Part shown: positions 54,431-63,169 of the stretch, one piece after another
Numbering within the stretch: the first letter of the stretch is position 1
How the letters are laid out: the number at the start of each line of letters is the position of its first letter
NCBI GenBank assembly: GCA_964244725.1
Contig: CAXTJQ010000001.1
Coordinates: forward strand, 124,001 to 188,000
Direction of reading: 5' to 3'
Origin: Kumtagia sp964244725
GTDB taxonomy: Bacteria > Pseudomonadota > Alphaproteobacteria > Rhizobiales > Rhizobiaceae
DNA: 64,000 nucleotides
Notes under the pieces: generated by a model
The model's input: the letters and a program-made list of their open reading frames with translations, nothing else
Databases searched by the model: none
Told to the model about the DNA's origin: nothing
Made by a program: the position numbers and the translations under genes

Positions 54431-54715
54431 TTATTCGTCCTTGTCGAACAGCCGACGCAATTCGTCCTTGGCGTCTTCCAGCACTTGTTTCTGCTTCTCG
54501 GGCAGGTTCTTGCCGGCCCGATTGACATAGAAGGTCAGCATCGACATCGCCGACTGGAAGGGGCTCGCCTTGCGCCGATCGCTGTGCTCGGCCGAGCGCT
54601 TCAGCGACTCCGCGATATGCTTAGGATCGTGTGATTCGAAGACGTGGTCCTCGACGTCGAGCGCGTCGCTGTGTTCCGTGACTTGCGCCGACCATTTCTT
54701 GGTGGATTTGCCCAT
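54431..54715 (-). CDS. DUF3175 small stress-associated protein
   Basis: 94 residues. The family segments TKKWSAQVTEHSDALDVE and FESHDPKHIAESLKRSAEHS are plain, and the C-terminal half is a charged amphipathic helix. Function is unknown; members often sit with general-stress genes. The ATG at 54715 has GGAGG eight bases upstream, and an EcfG-type promoter lies about 30-50 bp before that. It is the first gene of the run leading into the glycan fusions. Confidence 0.82.
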   Translation of the reverse strand: MGKSTKKWSAQVTEHSDALDVEDHVFESHDPKHIAESLKRSAEHSDRRKASPFQSAMSMLTFYVNRAGKNLPEKQKQVLEDAKDELRRLFDKDE

Positions 54716-54742
54716 TGCGATCGCCTCCGTGCCAGCACGTCG

Positions 54743-54767
54743 AACCGGAATCAGGGTCTTTCGTTCC
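54743..54767 (-). promoter_or_regulatory. EcfG-type general stress promoter upstream of DUF3175 and the glycan operon
   Basis: On the minus strand GGAAC (54763-54767), a 16-bp spacer and GGTT (54743-54746) sit 28 bp before the DUF3175 ATG. The alphaproteobacterial EcfG consensus is GGAAC-N16/17-CGTT, so one of nine positions differs. Confidence 0.55.
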
Positions 54768-54792
54768 CAAGAGCGAATCGGTCGCGGTTCCA

Positions 54793-54817
54793 GGAACAAT
54801 GCGAACCTTTGCCCGTT
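54793..54817 (+). promoter_or_regulatory. EcfG-type general stress promoter of the DUF892 gene
   Basis: GGAAC (54793-54797), a 16-bp spacer and CGTT (54814-54817) are an exact match to the EcfG consensus, 59 bp upstream of the DUF892 ATG. Confidence 0.75.
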
Positions 54818-54876
54818 CGGTGATCTTCACGACCGCGTGAATCCATCGCATTGATGCGCAACCAAGGAGAGTTGAG

Positions 54877-55374
54877 ATGGCCAAGGAAAAGACCCTGAAC
54901 GACCTGTTCCACGACACGCTCAAGGACATCTATTACGCCGAGCGGAAGATTTCCAAGACGCTCCCCAAGATGGCGCGCGCGGCCCAGTCGCCCGACCTCA
55001 AGGCCGCCTTCGAGAAGCACAAGACCGAGACCGACGGTCAGATCGAGCGTCTGCAGCAGGTTTTCGAACTGATGGGCAAACGGGCGCAGGGCAAGACCTG
55101 CGACGCCATCGAGGGCATCATTTCCGAAGGCGAGGACATCATCGAAGAATACACCGGCACGGCCGCCCTCGACGCCGGCCTGATCTCGTCGGCGCAGGCC
55201 GTCGAGCATTATGAGATGTGCCGTTACGGAACGCTCAAGCGCTGGGCGACGACGCTCGGTTTGAGCGACGTGGCCGACCTGCTCGACCAGACCTTGCAGG
55301 AGGAGACCGCGACCGACCAGGCTCTCACCACGCTGGCCGAAGGCTCCGTCAACGAGATGGCCAAGGCGGCCTGA
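54877..55374 (+). CDS. DUF892 ferritin-like protein (YciE/YciF type)
   Basis: 165 residues forming a four-helix ferritin-like bundle. Family segments are LNDLFHDTLKDIYYAERKI at the N-terminus and VEHYEMCRYGTLKRWA in the third helix, with Glu and His residues placed for a di-iron site. YciF-type proteins are induced by general stress, but their function is unclear. AAGGAGAG precedes the ATG. It has an exact EcfG-type promoter and ends at a strong bidirectional hairpin. Confidence 0.92.
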   Translation: MAKEKTLNDLFHDTLKDIYYAERKISKTLPKMARAAQSPDLKAAFEKHKTETDGQIERLQQVFELMGKRAQGKTCDAIEGIISEGEDIIEEYTGTAALDAGLISSAQAVEHYEMCRYGTLKRWATTLGLSDVADLLDQTLQEETATDQALTTLAEGSVNEMAKAA

Positions 55375-55380
55375 TCCATC

Positions 55381-55409
55381 GATGCGGCGGCGCTTCGTGC
55401 CGCCGCATC
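55381..55409. terminator. Bidirectional terminator hairpin
   Basis: Perfect 11-bp stem GATGCGGCGGC/GCCGCCGCATC with a 7-nt loop, between the convergent stops of the DUF892 gene and the catalase-like gene. No long U-tract is present on either side. Confidence 0.75.
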
Positions 55410-55416
55410 CTGCATT

Positions 55417-56514
55417 TCAGCCGAACTCGACGTTAGTGGGCTCCGTGACGAGCGCGCCGTTGTGATCGGCGCGGAACCGCGCCGACATCTCGTACGCCAT
55501 CCGCCTTACCCGCATGACCGATCCGAGCGGCCGATGCGCCGCGATTCCGTGCCACGGGCTGAACGCCATGCCGTCGTCGACGATTGTCGAGCGGCGTTGG
55601 TCCCATGCCGTTTGGCGCCTGACCACGACGCGAGCCACGGTCACGAAGGGGCTAAGGGACTCGGGCCAGGCGACCGATGCGTCCTCGATCGGCATTTTCG
55701 CGATGTCGACGCAGAGCTGCGCACGCAACTCCCACTCGGCATCGTAGATATCGAAGAAGTCCTTGACCGCTTCGCGGATGCCGTCGGGATGGCCGCGAAG
55801 CTTCAGCGGCTTGTCTTTCAAGTCGGCCAGGTCCGGCGAAACTGGCGCCAGCGAGAGCTTGGCCATGTAGAGTCCATGGAGCATCGGCGCCTGGGTGAAG
55901 AAGGTCTCGCCGAGAATATGCGTCTCGCGGTGACCGCCGAGGGAGACGACCGTGGCGCTCTTGCCGCTGAAGGCCTCGATGACCTTCTCGACCGCCTGCA
56001 ACGCCGTCGACAGCGCGACCTTTGCGCCCGGCGCCCTGTCGGTGGTCGATGCCAGAAGCTTCAGGTTCTTGAGGAACGCCTTGGCGCTTGGCGCGGCGAA
56101 GGCCGGACCGTTGACCATCAGGAAATCCTGCGTCGCGTGGCCTTCCGAGCCAGGCAGCCGCTCGCCGTCGACGCCGACGATCTTGAGCGCCACGCCGCGC
56201 GGAGTCGAGACATTATCGTCGAGCAGGTCTCCCGGCGTCGTGGAGAACCGCATCACGACGGGGTAGGTCGCGGCCTTGGCGAAGATGCCCTGCGCCAGCA
56301 TCGGCGGCAGATCGTCCGAAATGGTCAGTTCGCCACTCAGCAGGCCGTGGCTCTTGGCATGCACGGCGCGGATGGCGTGGTCGCCGTTCCGGAAAGTCGT
56401 CTCGCAGATGCCGCGCATGGTCTCGGTGATCTGCAGGGCCGTCTCTTGCTCGTCGTCTTCCGGCGTTTCCATGGACGGGTCGTAAAGCAAGGCATGGATC
56501 GAGGGCTGCGTCAT
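55417..56514 (-). CDS. y4iL-type catalase-like haem protein
   Basis: 365 residues of the catalase superfamily, shorter than true catalases (about 480 or more). The N-terminal distal region has AVHAKSHGLLSGEL with a candidate distal His and TYPVVMRFST, and QDFLMVNGPAF follows. The C-terminal proximal segment MRVRRMAYEMSA could supply the haem-ligand Tyr. The fit is to the y4iL-like branch of uncharacterised catalase-like proteins. An exact EcfG-type promoter precedes it, so peroxide-related stress function is likely but not shown. Confidence 0.82.
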   Translation of the reverse strand: MTQPSIHALLYDPSMETPEDDEQETALQITETMRGICETTFRNGDHAIRAVHAKSHGLLSGELTISDDLPPMLAQGIFAKAATYPVVMRFSTTPGDLLDDNVSTPRGVALKIVGVDGERLPGSEGHATQDFLMVNGPAFAAPSAKAFLKNLKLLASTTDRAPGAKVALSTALQAVEKVIEAFSGKSATVVSLGGHRETHILGETFFTQAPMLHGLYMAKLSLAPVSPDLADLKDKPLKLRGHPDGIREAVKDFFDIYDAEWELRAQLCVDIAKMPIEDASVAWPESLSPFVTVARVVVRRQTAWDQRRSTIVDDGMAFSPWHGIAAHRPLGSVMRVRRMAYEMSARFRADHNGALVTEPTNVEFG

Positions 56515-56544
56515 TCGGTCGTCTCCGGATTGGCTGTCGCTCGA

Positions 56545-56569
56545 AACGGGTAGTTGTCAGCGTCGTTCC
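56545..56569 (-). promoter_or_regulatory. EcfG-type general stress promoter of the catalase-like gene
   Basis: On the minus strand GGAAC (56565-56569), a 16-bp spacer and CGTT (56545-56548) match the EcfG consensus exactly, 31 bp before the catalase-like ATG. Confidence 0.75.
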
Positions 56570-56678
56570 GCCGCACCGGCGGACGGCGCAATAAAGCCGC
56601 GTCGCGCGGCAACTGTCTACCGCATGGCTCGTTGAGCGCTATGTCGCTCGGCAACGCGTCTCCGATTGGTTTGAACGT

Positions 56679-58028
56679 ATGAAAAAGCTCCTCGTCGGCA
56701 TTCTGGTCGTCCTTGTGTTCGTCGCCGCCGTCGGCGGGGTGGTAATTTTCACCTCGCGCGAATCCGCCACGATCGCCGTCGAGCAGGGCTATGGCCCCAA
56801 TCCCACCCTGCCGGAGCCCAATCCCAAGCTCATCCCGACGGTCAACATCGCCGAGGCCAGTTCCTGGCCGGACGGCGCCAAGCCGACGGCGGGGAGCGGC
56901 ATGCAGGTCAACGAATTCGCCGGCGGCCTCGACCATCCGCGCACGGTTCGCATCCTGCCGAACGGCGACGTGCTGGTGGCCGAGACCAATGCGCCGCCCA
57001 AGCCCGACGATACCGACGGCATCAAGGGAAGGATCATGAGCCTGGTCATGGGGGCGGCCGGCGCGAATGCGCCCAGCCCCAACCGCATCCTGCTGTTGCG
57101 TGACGCCGATGGCGACGGCGTGGCCGAGATGCGGACGACATTGATCGAGGGCCTGACCTCGCCGTTCGGCATGGTCCTCGTCAAGGACAGGCTTTACGTC
57201 GCCAACACCGACGGCGTTGTGGCCTTTCCCTACAAGGAAGGTGACACCAGGATCGCCGCGCCCGCCGAAAGGATCGCCGACCTGCCGGCCGGGACCATCA
57301 ACCACCACTGGACCAAGGACCTGACGGCAAGTCCGGATGGGACGAAGCTCTATGCCACGGTCGGGTCGAACAGCAATGTCGGCGAGAACGGCATCGCGGC
57401 GGAGGAGGGTCGCGCGGCGGTCATGGAGATCGACCTCGCCACCAAGGCGTCGCGCATCTTTGCGTCCGGTCTGCGCAACCCGAACGGCCCGTCCTTCAAC
57501 CCGGTGACCGGGGAACTCTGGGTCGCCGTCAACGAGCGCGACGAAATCGGCAGCGACCTCGTTCCGGACTACATGACGTCGGTCAGGGACGGCGCATTCT
57601 ACGGCTGGCCCTACAGTTATTACGGCCAGCATGTCGACGTGCGCGTCGACCCCCAGAACCCCGAACTTGTCGCCAGGGCGGTCGTGCCGGATTATGCGCT
57701 AGGCCCCCACACCGCTTCGCTCGGCCTGACCTTCGATACCGGCGCGCTGTTCGGCGACAAATACAGGAACGGCGCCTTCGTCGGTCAGCACGGCTCGTGG
57801 AACCGCAAGCCGCGTAGCGGTTATAAGGTCATCTTCGTGCCGTTCGCCGACGGCAAGCCGGCCGGCGCGCCGCAAGACATCCTGACCGGCTTCATCGGCG
57901 GCGACGACAAGGCGCTCGGCAGGCCTGTCGGCGTGGCGATCGACGGCAAGGGCGCGTTGCTGGTCGCCGACGATGTCGGCAACAAGATCTGGCGCGTCAC
58001 GCCTTCCGCTCAGGCCGCGAGCAACTGA
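56679..58028 (+). CDS. Membrane-anchored PQQ-type sorbosone dehydrogenase family protein
   Basis: 449 residues. An uncleaved N-terminal helix (LLVGILVVLVFVAAVGGVVI) tethers a six-bladed beta-propeller in the periplasm. Propeller segments are GLDHPRTVRILPNGDVLVAE, FGMVLVKDRLYVANTDG, GLRNPNGPSFNPVTGELWVA and VGQHGSWNRKPRSGYKV. The family oxidises sugars with PQQ; neither cofactor use nor substrate is demonstrated, and no pqq genes are nearby. It is divergent from the catalase-like gene. Confidence 0.87.
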   Translation: MKKLLVGILVVLVFVAAVGGVVIFTSRESATIAVEQGYGPNPTLPEPNPKLIPTVNIAEASSWPDGAKPTAGSGMQVNEFAGGLDHPRTVRILPNGDVLVAETNAPPKPDDTDGIKGRIMSLVMGAAGANAPSPNRILLLRDADGDGVAEMRTTLIEGLTSPFGMVLVKDRLYVANTDGVVAFPYKEGDTRIAAPAERIADLPAGTINHHWTKDLTASPDGTKLYATVGSNSNVGENGIAAEEGRAAVMEIDLATKASRIFASGLRNPNGPSFNPVTGELWVAVNERDEIGSDLVPDYMTSVRDGAFYGWPYSYYGQHVDVRVDPQNPELVARAVVPDYALGPHTASLGLTFDTGALFGDKYRNGAFVGQHGSWNRKPRSGYKVIFVPFADGKPAGAPQDILTGFIGGDDKALGRPVGVAIDGKGALLVADDVGNKIWRVTPSAQAASN

Positions 58029-58037
58029 CGGCCGCTT

Positions 58038-58469
58038 CTATCCGGACGAGAAGAACCCGCGAAGGAAGATTGCCGTCTCCTCCGATATGCCGACGATTTT
58101 GTTCGTCGCTTGCCGATAGAATTTGAAGTTGAGCTCGGTCTCCGTCCGTCCGTCTTTCCAGTCGGTAAAGCGCTTGAGTTCGCTGCGTCCCAGGGAGCGG
58201 GTGGCGAAGGCCGTGCGCCTCGCGTGGATGCTCACGCGCGGCGTTTGCCGCTGCAAGCCGCGCTCCTGCGCGACGGTCTCGGCGGAAGTGACGACCGCCT
58301 GCGCGATCAATCCATGTCCGCCATCGTTTTCGCTCGCGAACAGGAAAACGATGTCGGCTTCGGCGATGTGCTTGCCCCCGTACATCGTCTTCTGCGCTTC
58401 GAAGGAAAACGTCTCCGCCCGTGGATCGGCAATTTCGGCCTTGATCGCGAAGGCGCGCGCCTTCGTCAT
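58038..58469 (-). CDS. Small unknown protein coupled to acvB
   Basis: 143 residues, family not recognised. It is cytoplasmic-looking, mixed alpha/beta, with no membrane segment. Notable segments are EADIVFLFASENDGGHGLIA and RTETELNFKFYRQATNKIVG. The ATG overlaps the acvB stop as ATGA, so it is the third gene of the lpiA-acvB operon and probably works with lysyl-phosphatidylglycerol metabolism or acid stress. The name and reaction are unknown. Confidence 0.7.
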   Translation of the reverse strand: MTKARAFAIKAEIADPRAETFSFEAQKTMYGGKHIAEADIVFLFASENDGGHGLIAQAVVTSAETVAQERGLQRQTPRVSIHARRTAFATRSLGRSELKRFTDWKDGRTETELNFKFYRQATNKIVGISEETAIFLRGFFSSG

Positions 58470-59827
58470 CTCGGCAGTCTTCTCTTGAGGCCGTCGATGA
58501 TCTTGGACGCAAGCATAGCGTAATCGCCGTCGAAGTGATGGCCGCCGTCGATCGGTACGAGTTCGACGCCCTTGGCCACGGCCGGGCAGGCGTCTTCGTC
58601 CTCGTCCGTCCCGTAAATGCATTGCACGAGTTTCGGATCGACCGCCTCGAGATCCTTGATCGGATCGCCCGACCCCTCGGCCTGCGTCGCCCCGAGCCAG
58701 CCCATGACCGAAACCTCGTAGTCGACCTGGTGCGACAGCGCCATCAGCGTCATCTGCGGCACGCGCGCCCGGTCTTCCGCGCCGAGCAGATTGTAGGTCG
58801 CCGGCAGCACGTCCGCTCCGAACGAATAGCCGATCAAAACCACGTGCGCGACATTCCATTGGTTGCGGTAGAAGGCGATGATCTTGGCCAGATCGTCGGC
58901 GGTCTCCTTCGGCTCCCGCTTCGACCAGAAATAGCGCAGCGAATCGACGCCGACGACCGGAATGCCCTTGGCCTGCAGCGCTCCGCCGACATCCTTGTCG
59001 ATGTCGCGCCAGCCGCCGTCGCCGGAATAGATGACCGCCATCGTATCCATCGTCGGTTCGGTCGGCAGGATGTCGAGCGGCAGGTCGAGCGGCGACACGC
59101 TCGAACTGATCGCGGCGATGCGCTCCGCCAGCAGCGTGCCGAACGCCGTCTCGGCGTCGTCGCTCACGTCGCTCGCGTCGAGGTCCGGGTGGGACTTCCG
59201 GAGCGACAGGACATGGCTCTTGCCCTCGGGCGAGGCCTTCTGCGTGAACGCCACGGTGATCGGATCGGGCAGCGGCCCGTCCGTCAGGCCGTACACCATG
59301 CGCTCGCCGGTCTTTTGCTTGGCGGCCGGCGTGCAGAGTTCCTTGGCGACTGGAACGCCCTGCGCCGGATCGACGGCCACGGTTTCGCCGATCGTGGCCG
59401 CTGGGCTCTGCGCGGCGATCGCCAGCGCCAGCGCGCCGCCATCGCCGATGCCCGCGACGATCGGGTGCTTGTAGTCGCCGTTCCCGGCCTTGCGCTGCGC
59501 CTGCTGGCTCAGCGCCTCGATGTCCGAGACCATGTAGACGCAGTCGCCGTCGTCTTTCCCGAGCGACGCCATGTAGGATGGGAAGTCGATGCCGATGACG
59601 ATCGCGCCCGCCGCCGCCAGCGCGTCGGCCTGCGCCTTCTCGTTGTCGCCCCAGCCGCCGGCGTCCGAGATCAGCACGACCGCGGCCGACACGTCGCCGT
59701 CCGGCAAAAGGATATGCGGGGCATGGATCATGCCGGTGTCGAAATTGGCGGAATCTTCTTCCGCGGCATGAGCCACCGGCGGCGAAAGCAGCAGGCAGAG
59801 GGCCGTCACGGCCGTCGATGCTCTCAT
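58466..59827 (-). CDS. acvB: AcvB/VirJ-family lysyl-phosphatidylglycerol hydrolase
   Basis: 453 residues with a signal peptide (cleavage near AHA) and an alpha/beta-hydrolase fold in the periplasm. The nucleophile elbow IGYSFGADVLP (GxSxG) is in the C-terminal half, DGGHHFDGDY near the end may supply the His, and the DGGWRDIDKD segment is typical of AcvB/VirJ. Agrobacterium AcvB hydrolyses lysyl-PG made by LpiA and is needed for virulence. The ATG overlaps the lpiA stop, so synthesis and hydrolysis are coupled. Confidence 0.93.
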   Translation of the reverse strand: MRASTAVTALCLLLSPPVAHAAEEDSANFDTGMIHAPHILLPDGDVSAAVVLISDAGGWGDNEKAQADALAAAGAIVIGIDFPSYMASLGKDDGDCVYMVSDIEALSQQAQRKAGNGDYKHPIVAGIGDGGALALAIAAQSPAATIGETVAVDPAQGVPVAKELCTPAAKQKTGERMVYGLTDGPLPDPITVAFTQKASPEGKSHVLSLRKSHPDLDASDVSDDAETAFGTLLAERIAAISSSVSPLDLPLDILPTEPTMDTMAVIYSGDGGWRDIDKDVGGALQAKGIPVVGVDSLRYFWSKREPKETADDLAKIIAFYRNQWNVAHVVLIGYSFGADVLPATYNLLGAEDRARVPQMTLMALSHQVDYEVSVMGWLGATQAEGSGDPIKDLEAVDPKLVQCIYGTDEDEDACPAVAKGVELVPIDGGHHFDGDYAMLASKIIDGLKRRLPR

Positions 59828-62427
59828 TTGCCAACCACGCCCTTCAGTCCGCCCGAGATCAGCAGCGTCGAATCCAGCAATGCGATGAGCGGCCCGATGC
59901 TGCCCGAGACCGCGAGATAGCGCGGCTCCCATTCTGGCGAGAATTTCGCCTTGAACGCGCGCAGTCCCTTGAAATTGTAGAACCGCTCGCCGTGCTCGAA
60001 CACGGCCCCGCCAATCCGGTCCCAGACCGGCGCGACGCTGCGTTTCGACATGCCCGAGAGCGGCGCCATGCCGAGATTGAACCGCTTATAGCCCGCGTCG
60101 CGCAGATGTTCGAGGATCCTGACGAAGAGGAAGTCCATCGACCCCTTCGGCGCATCGGCGGCGAAGCGCATCAGGTCGACGGTGCCTTCGGCGCGCGTGT
60201 CGGTGACCATGATTGTGGCGAACGCGACGATCCTGTTTTCCCGCCGCAGGATCGCCACCGGCTGCGAGCAGACATAGTCCCGGTCGAACGCGCCGAGCGA
60301 AAAGCCTTTTTCGCGGGTCTTGTGATGCGCGAGCCACGCGTCGGAAACCGTGGCGAGGTCGTCGACCACCCCGGGCGCGTCCCCCGGCTGCAGCACCGAA
60401 AACGTCAGCCCGTCGCGCGCGGCCCGGCTCGCCGTCTGGCGCAGATTGGCGCCCTTGCCGCCCTTCAGGTCGAACGCCGTCAGGTCGACCACCGCCAGTT
60501 CGCCGAGCTTGAAGGCGCGCAGGCCGGTGTCGGCGCAGGAGGGCAGCAGGGCCGGCGAAATCTGATAGAAGACCGGGCGGCAGCCGGCCTCGCGCGCCGC
60601 CTCGACGAACCGCCAGACGAGTTCCCGGAACGCCTTGCGCTCGCCGACCGGGTCGAACAGCGCGATCCACGTCCGGCCCTGCACGCCGTACATGATGAAG
60701 GCGTCGCCGGTCTCTGCGAACAGCAGCTTCTTGTCTCCCATCCGCACGAGATTGGCGTCGGCCATGTCTTGGCGCCGCGCGATCGTCACCGCCTGGTCGA
60801 GCGCGTCGGCGGTGGCCCGGCTGCCTGCGAGGTTCACCGGCCGAAGCAGCCCGAAGGCCGCGATCGCCGAGGAAGCGATGGCGAGGCCCAATATGGCGCG
60901 CAGGCCGCGCGGCGCCTCGCCCTCGAACTCGAACTGCCACCAGAGTTCGTGGCTGTATTCCACGTCGCGGTAGACGAACAGCAGGACGACGATCGCGCTG
61001 ATGCAGATGACCGTCATCGCCGCGATCCAGGACGGCGACATCGCCTGCCGCAGCAGCGAGGCCGGGCGCTCGAACTGCCGCCGGCTGACCAGCAGGCTGA
61101 CGAGGAAGAAAACCAGCGCCGCCGCCTCGAACAGCGCGATGGCCTTCAGGAAGGCGAATGCGAGCGCCGCCGCCGCGCAGCAGACGACGGTCCACCAGGC
61201 CCCGTCGAGCCGCTGGCCGAGGCCGCGCGCCGCCACCACCAGCGCCAGGCCGAGCAGGCTCGAAAGGAAATGCGCGCCTTCCAGCAGCGGCAGAGGAACA
61301 TGGTCGGCGAGCAGTTGCAGGTTTTCGTCGGGCGTCGGCAGCACGCTGGAGAAGATCAGCATGATCCCGAGAACGATCGACAACGTCGCCAGCAGCGGCG
61401 GCGACAGCCGCGCGCCGACCCGCCTGATGCTCGAGGCCACCGGATGATGAGCGAGTTGCCAGGCCTCGGTCGCCGAAACGATGACGATCGCGAGCGCCAG
61501 CGGCAGCACGTGGTAGATCGCGCGGTAGAGCACCAGCGACCCCAGGATGGCGTCGACGCTGGCCGATCCGCCGACGCCGGCGATGATGACGGTCTCGAAC
61601 ACGCCGAGGCCGGCGGGCACGTGGCTGAGCACGCCGAGCCCGACCGCGATCGCATAGATCGCCAGGAAGGCCGGCATGCTGACGGTCGCGTCGGCCGGCA
61701 GCAGGGCGTAGAGGACGAGGCCTGAGAAGGCGATATCGATCGCCGTGACCCCGAACTGGCGCAGCGATGTCGGACCGTCGGGCAGATGGAAGGATGTCCG
61801 TCCGATCGTGATCGCCCGCCCGTTGCGGCCGAGGATGGCGACGGTGGCGAGCGCCGCGGCCACGATGCCCGCGCCGGTGCGCAGCAGGAGCGGGTCGACG
61901 CCGACCATTGCCCCGATTTCCGGCGCCATGGCCAGGATCGTGACGGACGACACCGCCGCGAGCCCTAGGCCGAAGGCCAGTGTCACGAAGGCGATGACGC
62001 GGCCGATCTCCTCCGGCGTCAGGCCGAGCCGCGAATAGGCGCGGTAGCGGATCGCGCCGCCGCTGAGCGCGCCGAAGCCCGCCGTGTTGCCGACCGCGTA
62101 GGCGCTGAACGCCGTCAGCGCCACGTCGGGTAAGGGTAGTTTCTTGCCGACATGGACGAGCGCGTTCAGATCGTAGGCGATCAGCGCGCAGAAGCTCAGC
62201 GCCGTGAACAGGATCGCCAGGGCGACATCCCCGGCGGAGGTTTTCTCGAGCGTTCCGACGACATCGTCGTATCGGATTTCGGAGGTCAGATGAAAAATCG
62301 CCACGCCGACCAGCACGAAGATGACGATGGTCGTGACCGCGAGGATCGGCCTCCGATAGCGCCCGAGGGCCCCGAGCATCTCCGGACGGTCAGACGGAAC
62401 GGCGTCGAGGGTTTTGGAATGGGGCAT
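59824..62427 (-). CDS. lpiA: Lysyl-phosphatidylglycerol synthase LpiA/MprF
   Basis: 867 residues. A large membrane domain of about fourteen helices (flippase part) is followed from about residue 545 by the cytosolic aminoacyl-transferase domain with GYKRFNLGMAPLSG and FYNFKGLRAFKAKF. It transfers lysine from Lys-tRNA to phosphatidylglycerol, conferring resistance to cationic peptides and acid. In Rhizobium the lpiA-acvB (atvA) pair is acid-induced. The ATG at 62427 gives the MprF length; the open frame further upstream belongs to the TetR region. Confidence 0.95.
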   Translation of the reverse strand: MPHSKTLDAVPSDRPEMLGALGRYRRPILAVTTIVIFVLVGVAIFHLTSEIRYDDVVGTLEKTSAGDVALAILFTALSFCALIAYDLNALVHVGKKLPLPDVALTAFSAYAVGNTAGFGALSGGAIRYRAYSRLGLTPEEIGRVIAFVTLAFGLGLAAVSSVTILAMAPEIGAMVGVDPLLLRTGAGIVAAALATVAILGRNGRAITIGRTSFHLPDGPTSLRQFGVTAIDIAFSGLVLYALLPADATVSMPAFLAIYAIAVGLGVLSHVPAGLGVFETVIIAGVGGSASVDAILGSLVLYRAIYHVLPLALAIVIVSATEAWQLAHHPVASSIRRVGARLSPPLLATLSIVLGIMLIFSSVLPTPDENLQLLADHVPLPLLEGAHFLSSLLGLALVVAARGLGQRLDGAWWTVVCCAAAALAFAFLKAIALFEAAALVFFLVSLLVSRRQFERPASLLRQAMSPSWIAAMTVICISAIVVLLFVYRDVEYSHELWWQFEFEGEAPRGLRAILGLAIASSAIAAFGLLRPVNLAGSRATADALDQAVTIARRQDMADANLVRMGDKKLLFAETGDAFIMYGVQGRTWIALFDPVGERKAFRELVWRFVEAAREAGCRPVFYQISPALLPSCADTGLRAFKLGELAVVDLTAFDLKGGKGANLRQTASRAARDGLTFSVLQPGDAPGVVDDLATVSDAWLAHHKTREKGFSLGAFDRDYVCSQPVAILRRENRIVAFATIMVTDTRAEGTVDLMRFAADAPKGSMDFLFVRILEHLRDAGYKRFNLGMAPLSGMSKRSVAPVWDRIGGAVFEHGERFYNFKGLRAFKAKFSPEWEPRYLAVSGSIGPLIALLDSTLLISGGLKGVVGK

Positions 62428-62560
62428 GTATACCTGGCGGAACGATGTCCGCCCGAACGGCAAAATGAGGTCTCGGTCGCGATCGCCGATGTCCGGCGGG
62501 CTGCTGATCGCCGACAATCCCGGCGAAGGTGTGGCGCGGCGTCGATCTGGCGCTCGATCG

Positions 62561-63169
62561 TCAGGGCTTCTCGCCGCTCGGCCCGACGAGCACGCGGCCG
62601 TAGAGCGGCTGGTAGCGTTTGCGCTCGGCCGCCGTCTCCTTGAACGACAGCGCGTAGTAGCCCATCTGGTGGAAATAGGTGATCCGCGCGCGCACCAGGC
62701 TTTCGTCGTCGTCGTAGGCCATCGCCTTGAAGGCATGGGTGAGGAGACCGATGCGCAGGTCGTCCATCGCGGCCACTTCGCGCGCCAGCGGCTTGGACGT
62801 GCGCGACCAGTCGCGGATGGCGAGATCGAGCGGCGGACTGAACGGCGCTTCGTTGGTCCAGATGCGGATGGTCCGCGTGAACAGGTCGAGTCCGTCCGGA
62901 GGTTCGTCGGCCGCGAGCGCCTCGAAGGGCCGGCAATTGCAGTGCCGCCACTGGTCGAGCAGGCTCGCATGCAGGTCCTCTATGCCGGTGAAATGGAAGT
63001 AGAAGCTGCCGCGCGTCACCTTGAGCTGCTTGGACAGCCGGTCCGCTTTTACGTCGGCGATGCCGCGCTTTTCCAGCGCCTCGCGCGCGGCGCCGATCCA
63101 AACCTCGCGCGTCAGCGGCTTGCGCGCGCCGGTCTTGCCCGAAAACCTGGCCGGCGTCGCGCTCTTCAC
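62561..63169 (-). CDS. TetR-family transcriptional regulator
   Basis: 202 residues with an N-terminal helix-turn-helix (GAAREALEKRGIADVKADRL, TRGSFYFHF) and a ligand-binding C-terminal domain. The GTG at 63169 overlaps the TGA of the ABC permease as GTGA, so it is the last gene of that transport operon and may regulate it. It is 133 bp upstream of lpiA on the same strand; a link to lpiA is possible but less likely. Confidence 0.87.
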   Translation of the reverse strand: MKSATPARFSGKTGARKPLTREVWIGAAREALEKRGIADVKADRLSKQLKVTRGSFYFHFTGIEDLHASLLDQWRHCNCRPFEALAADEPPDGLDLFTRTIRIWTNEAPFSPPLDLAIRDWSRTSKPLAREVAAMDDLRIGLLTHAFKAMAYDDDESLVRARITYFHQMGYYALSFKETAAERKRYQPLYGRVLVGPSGEKP

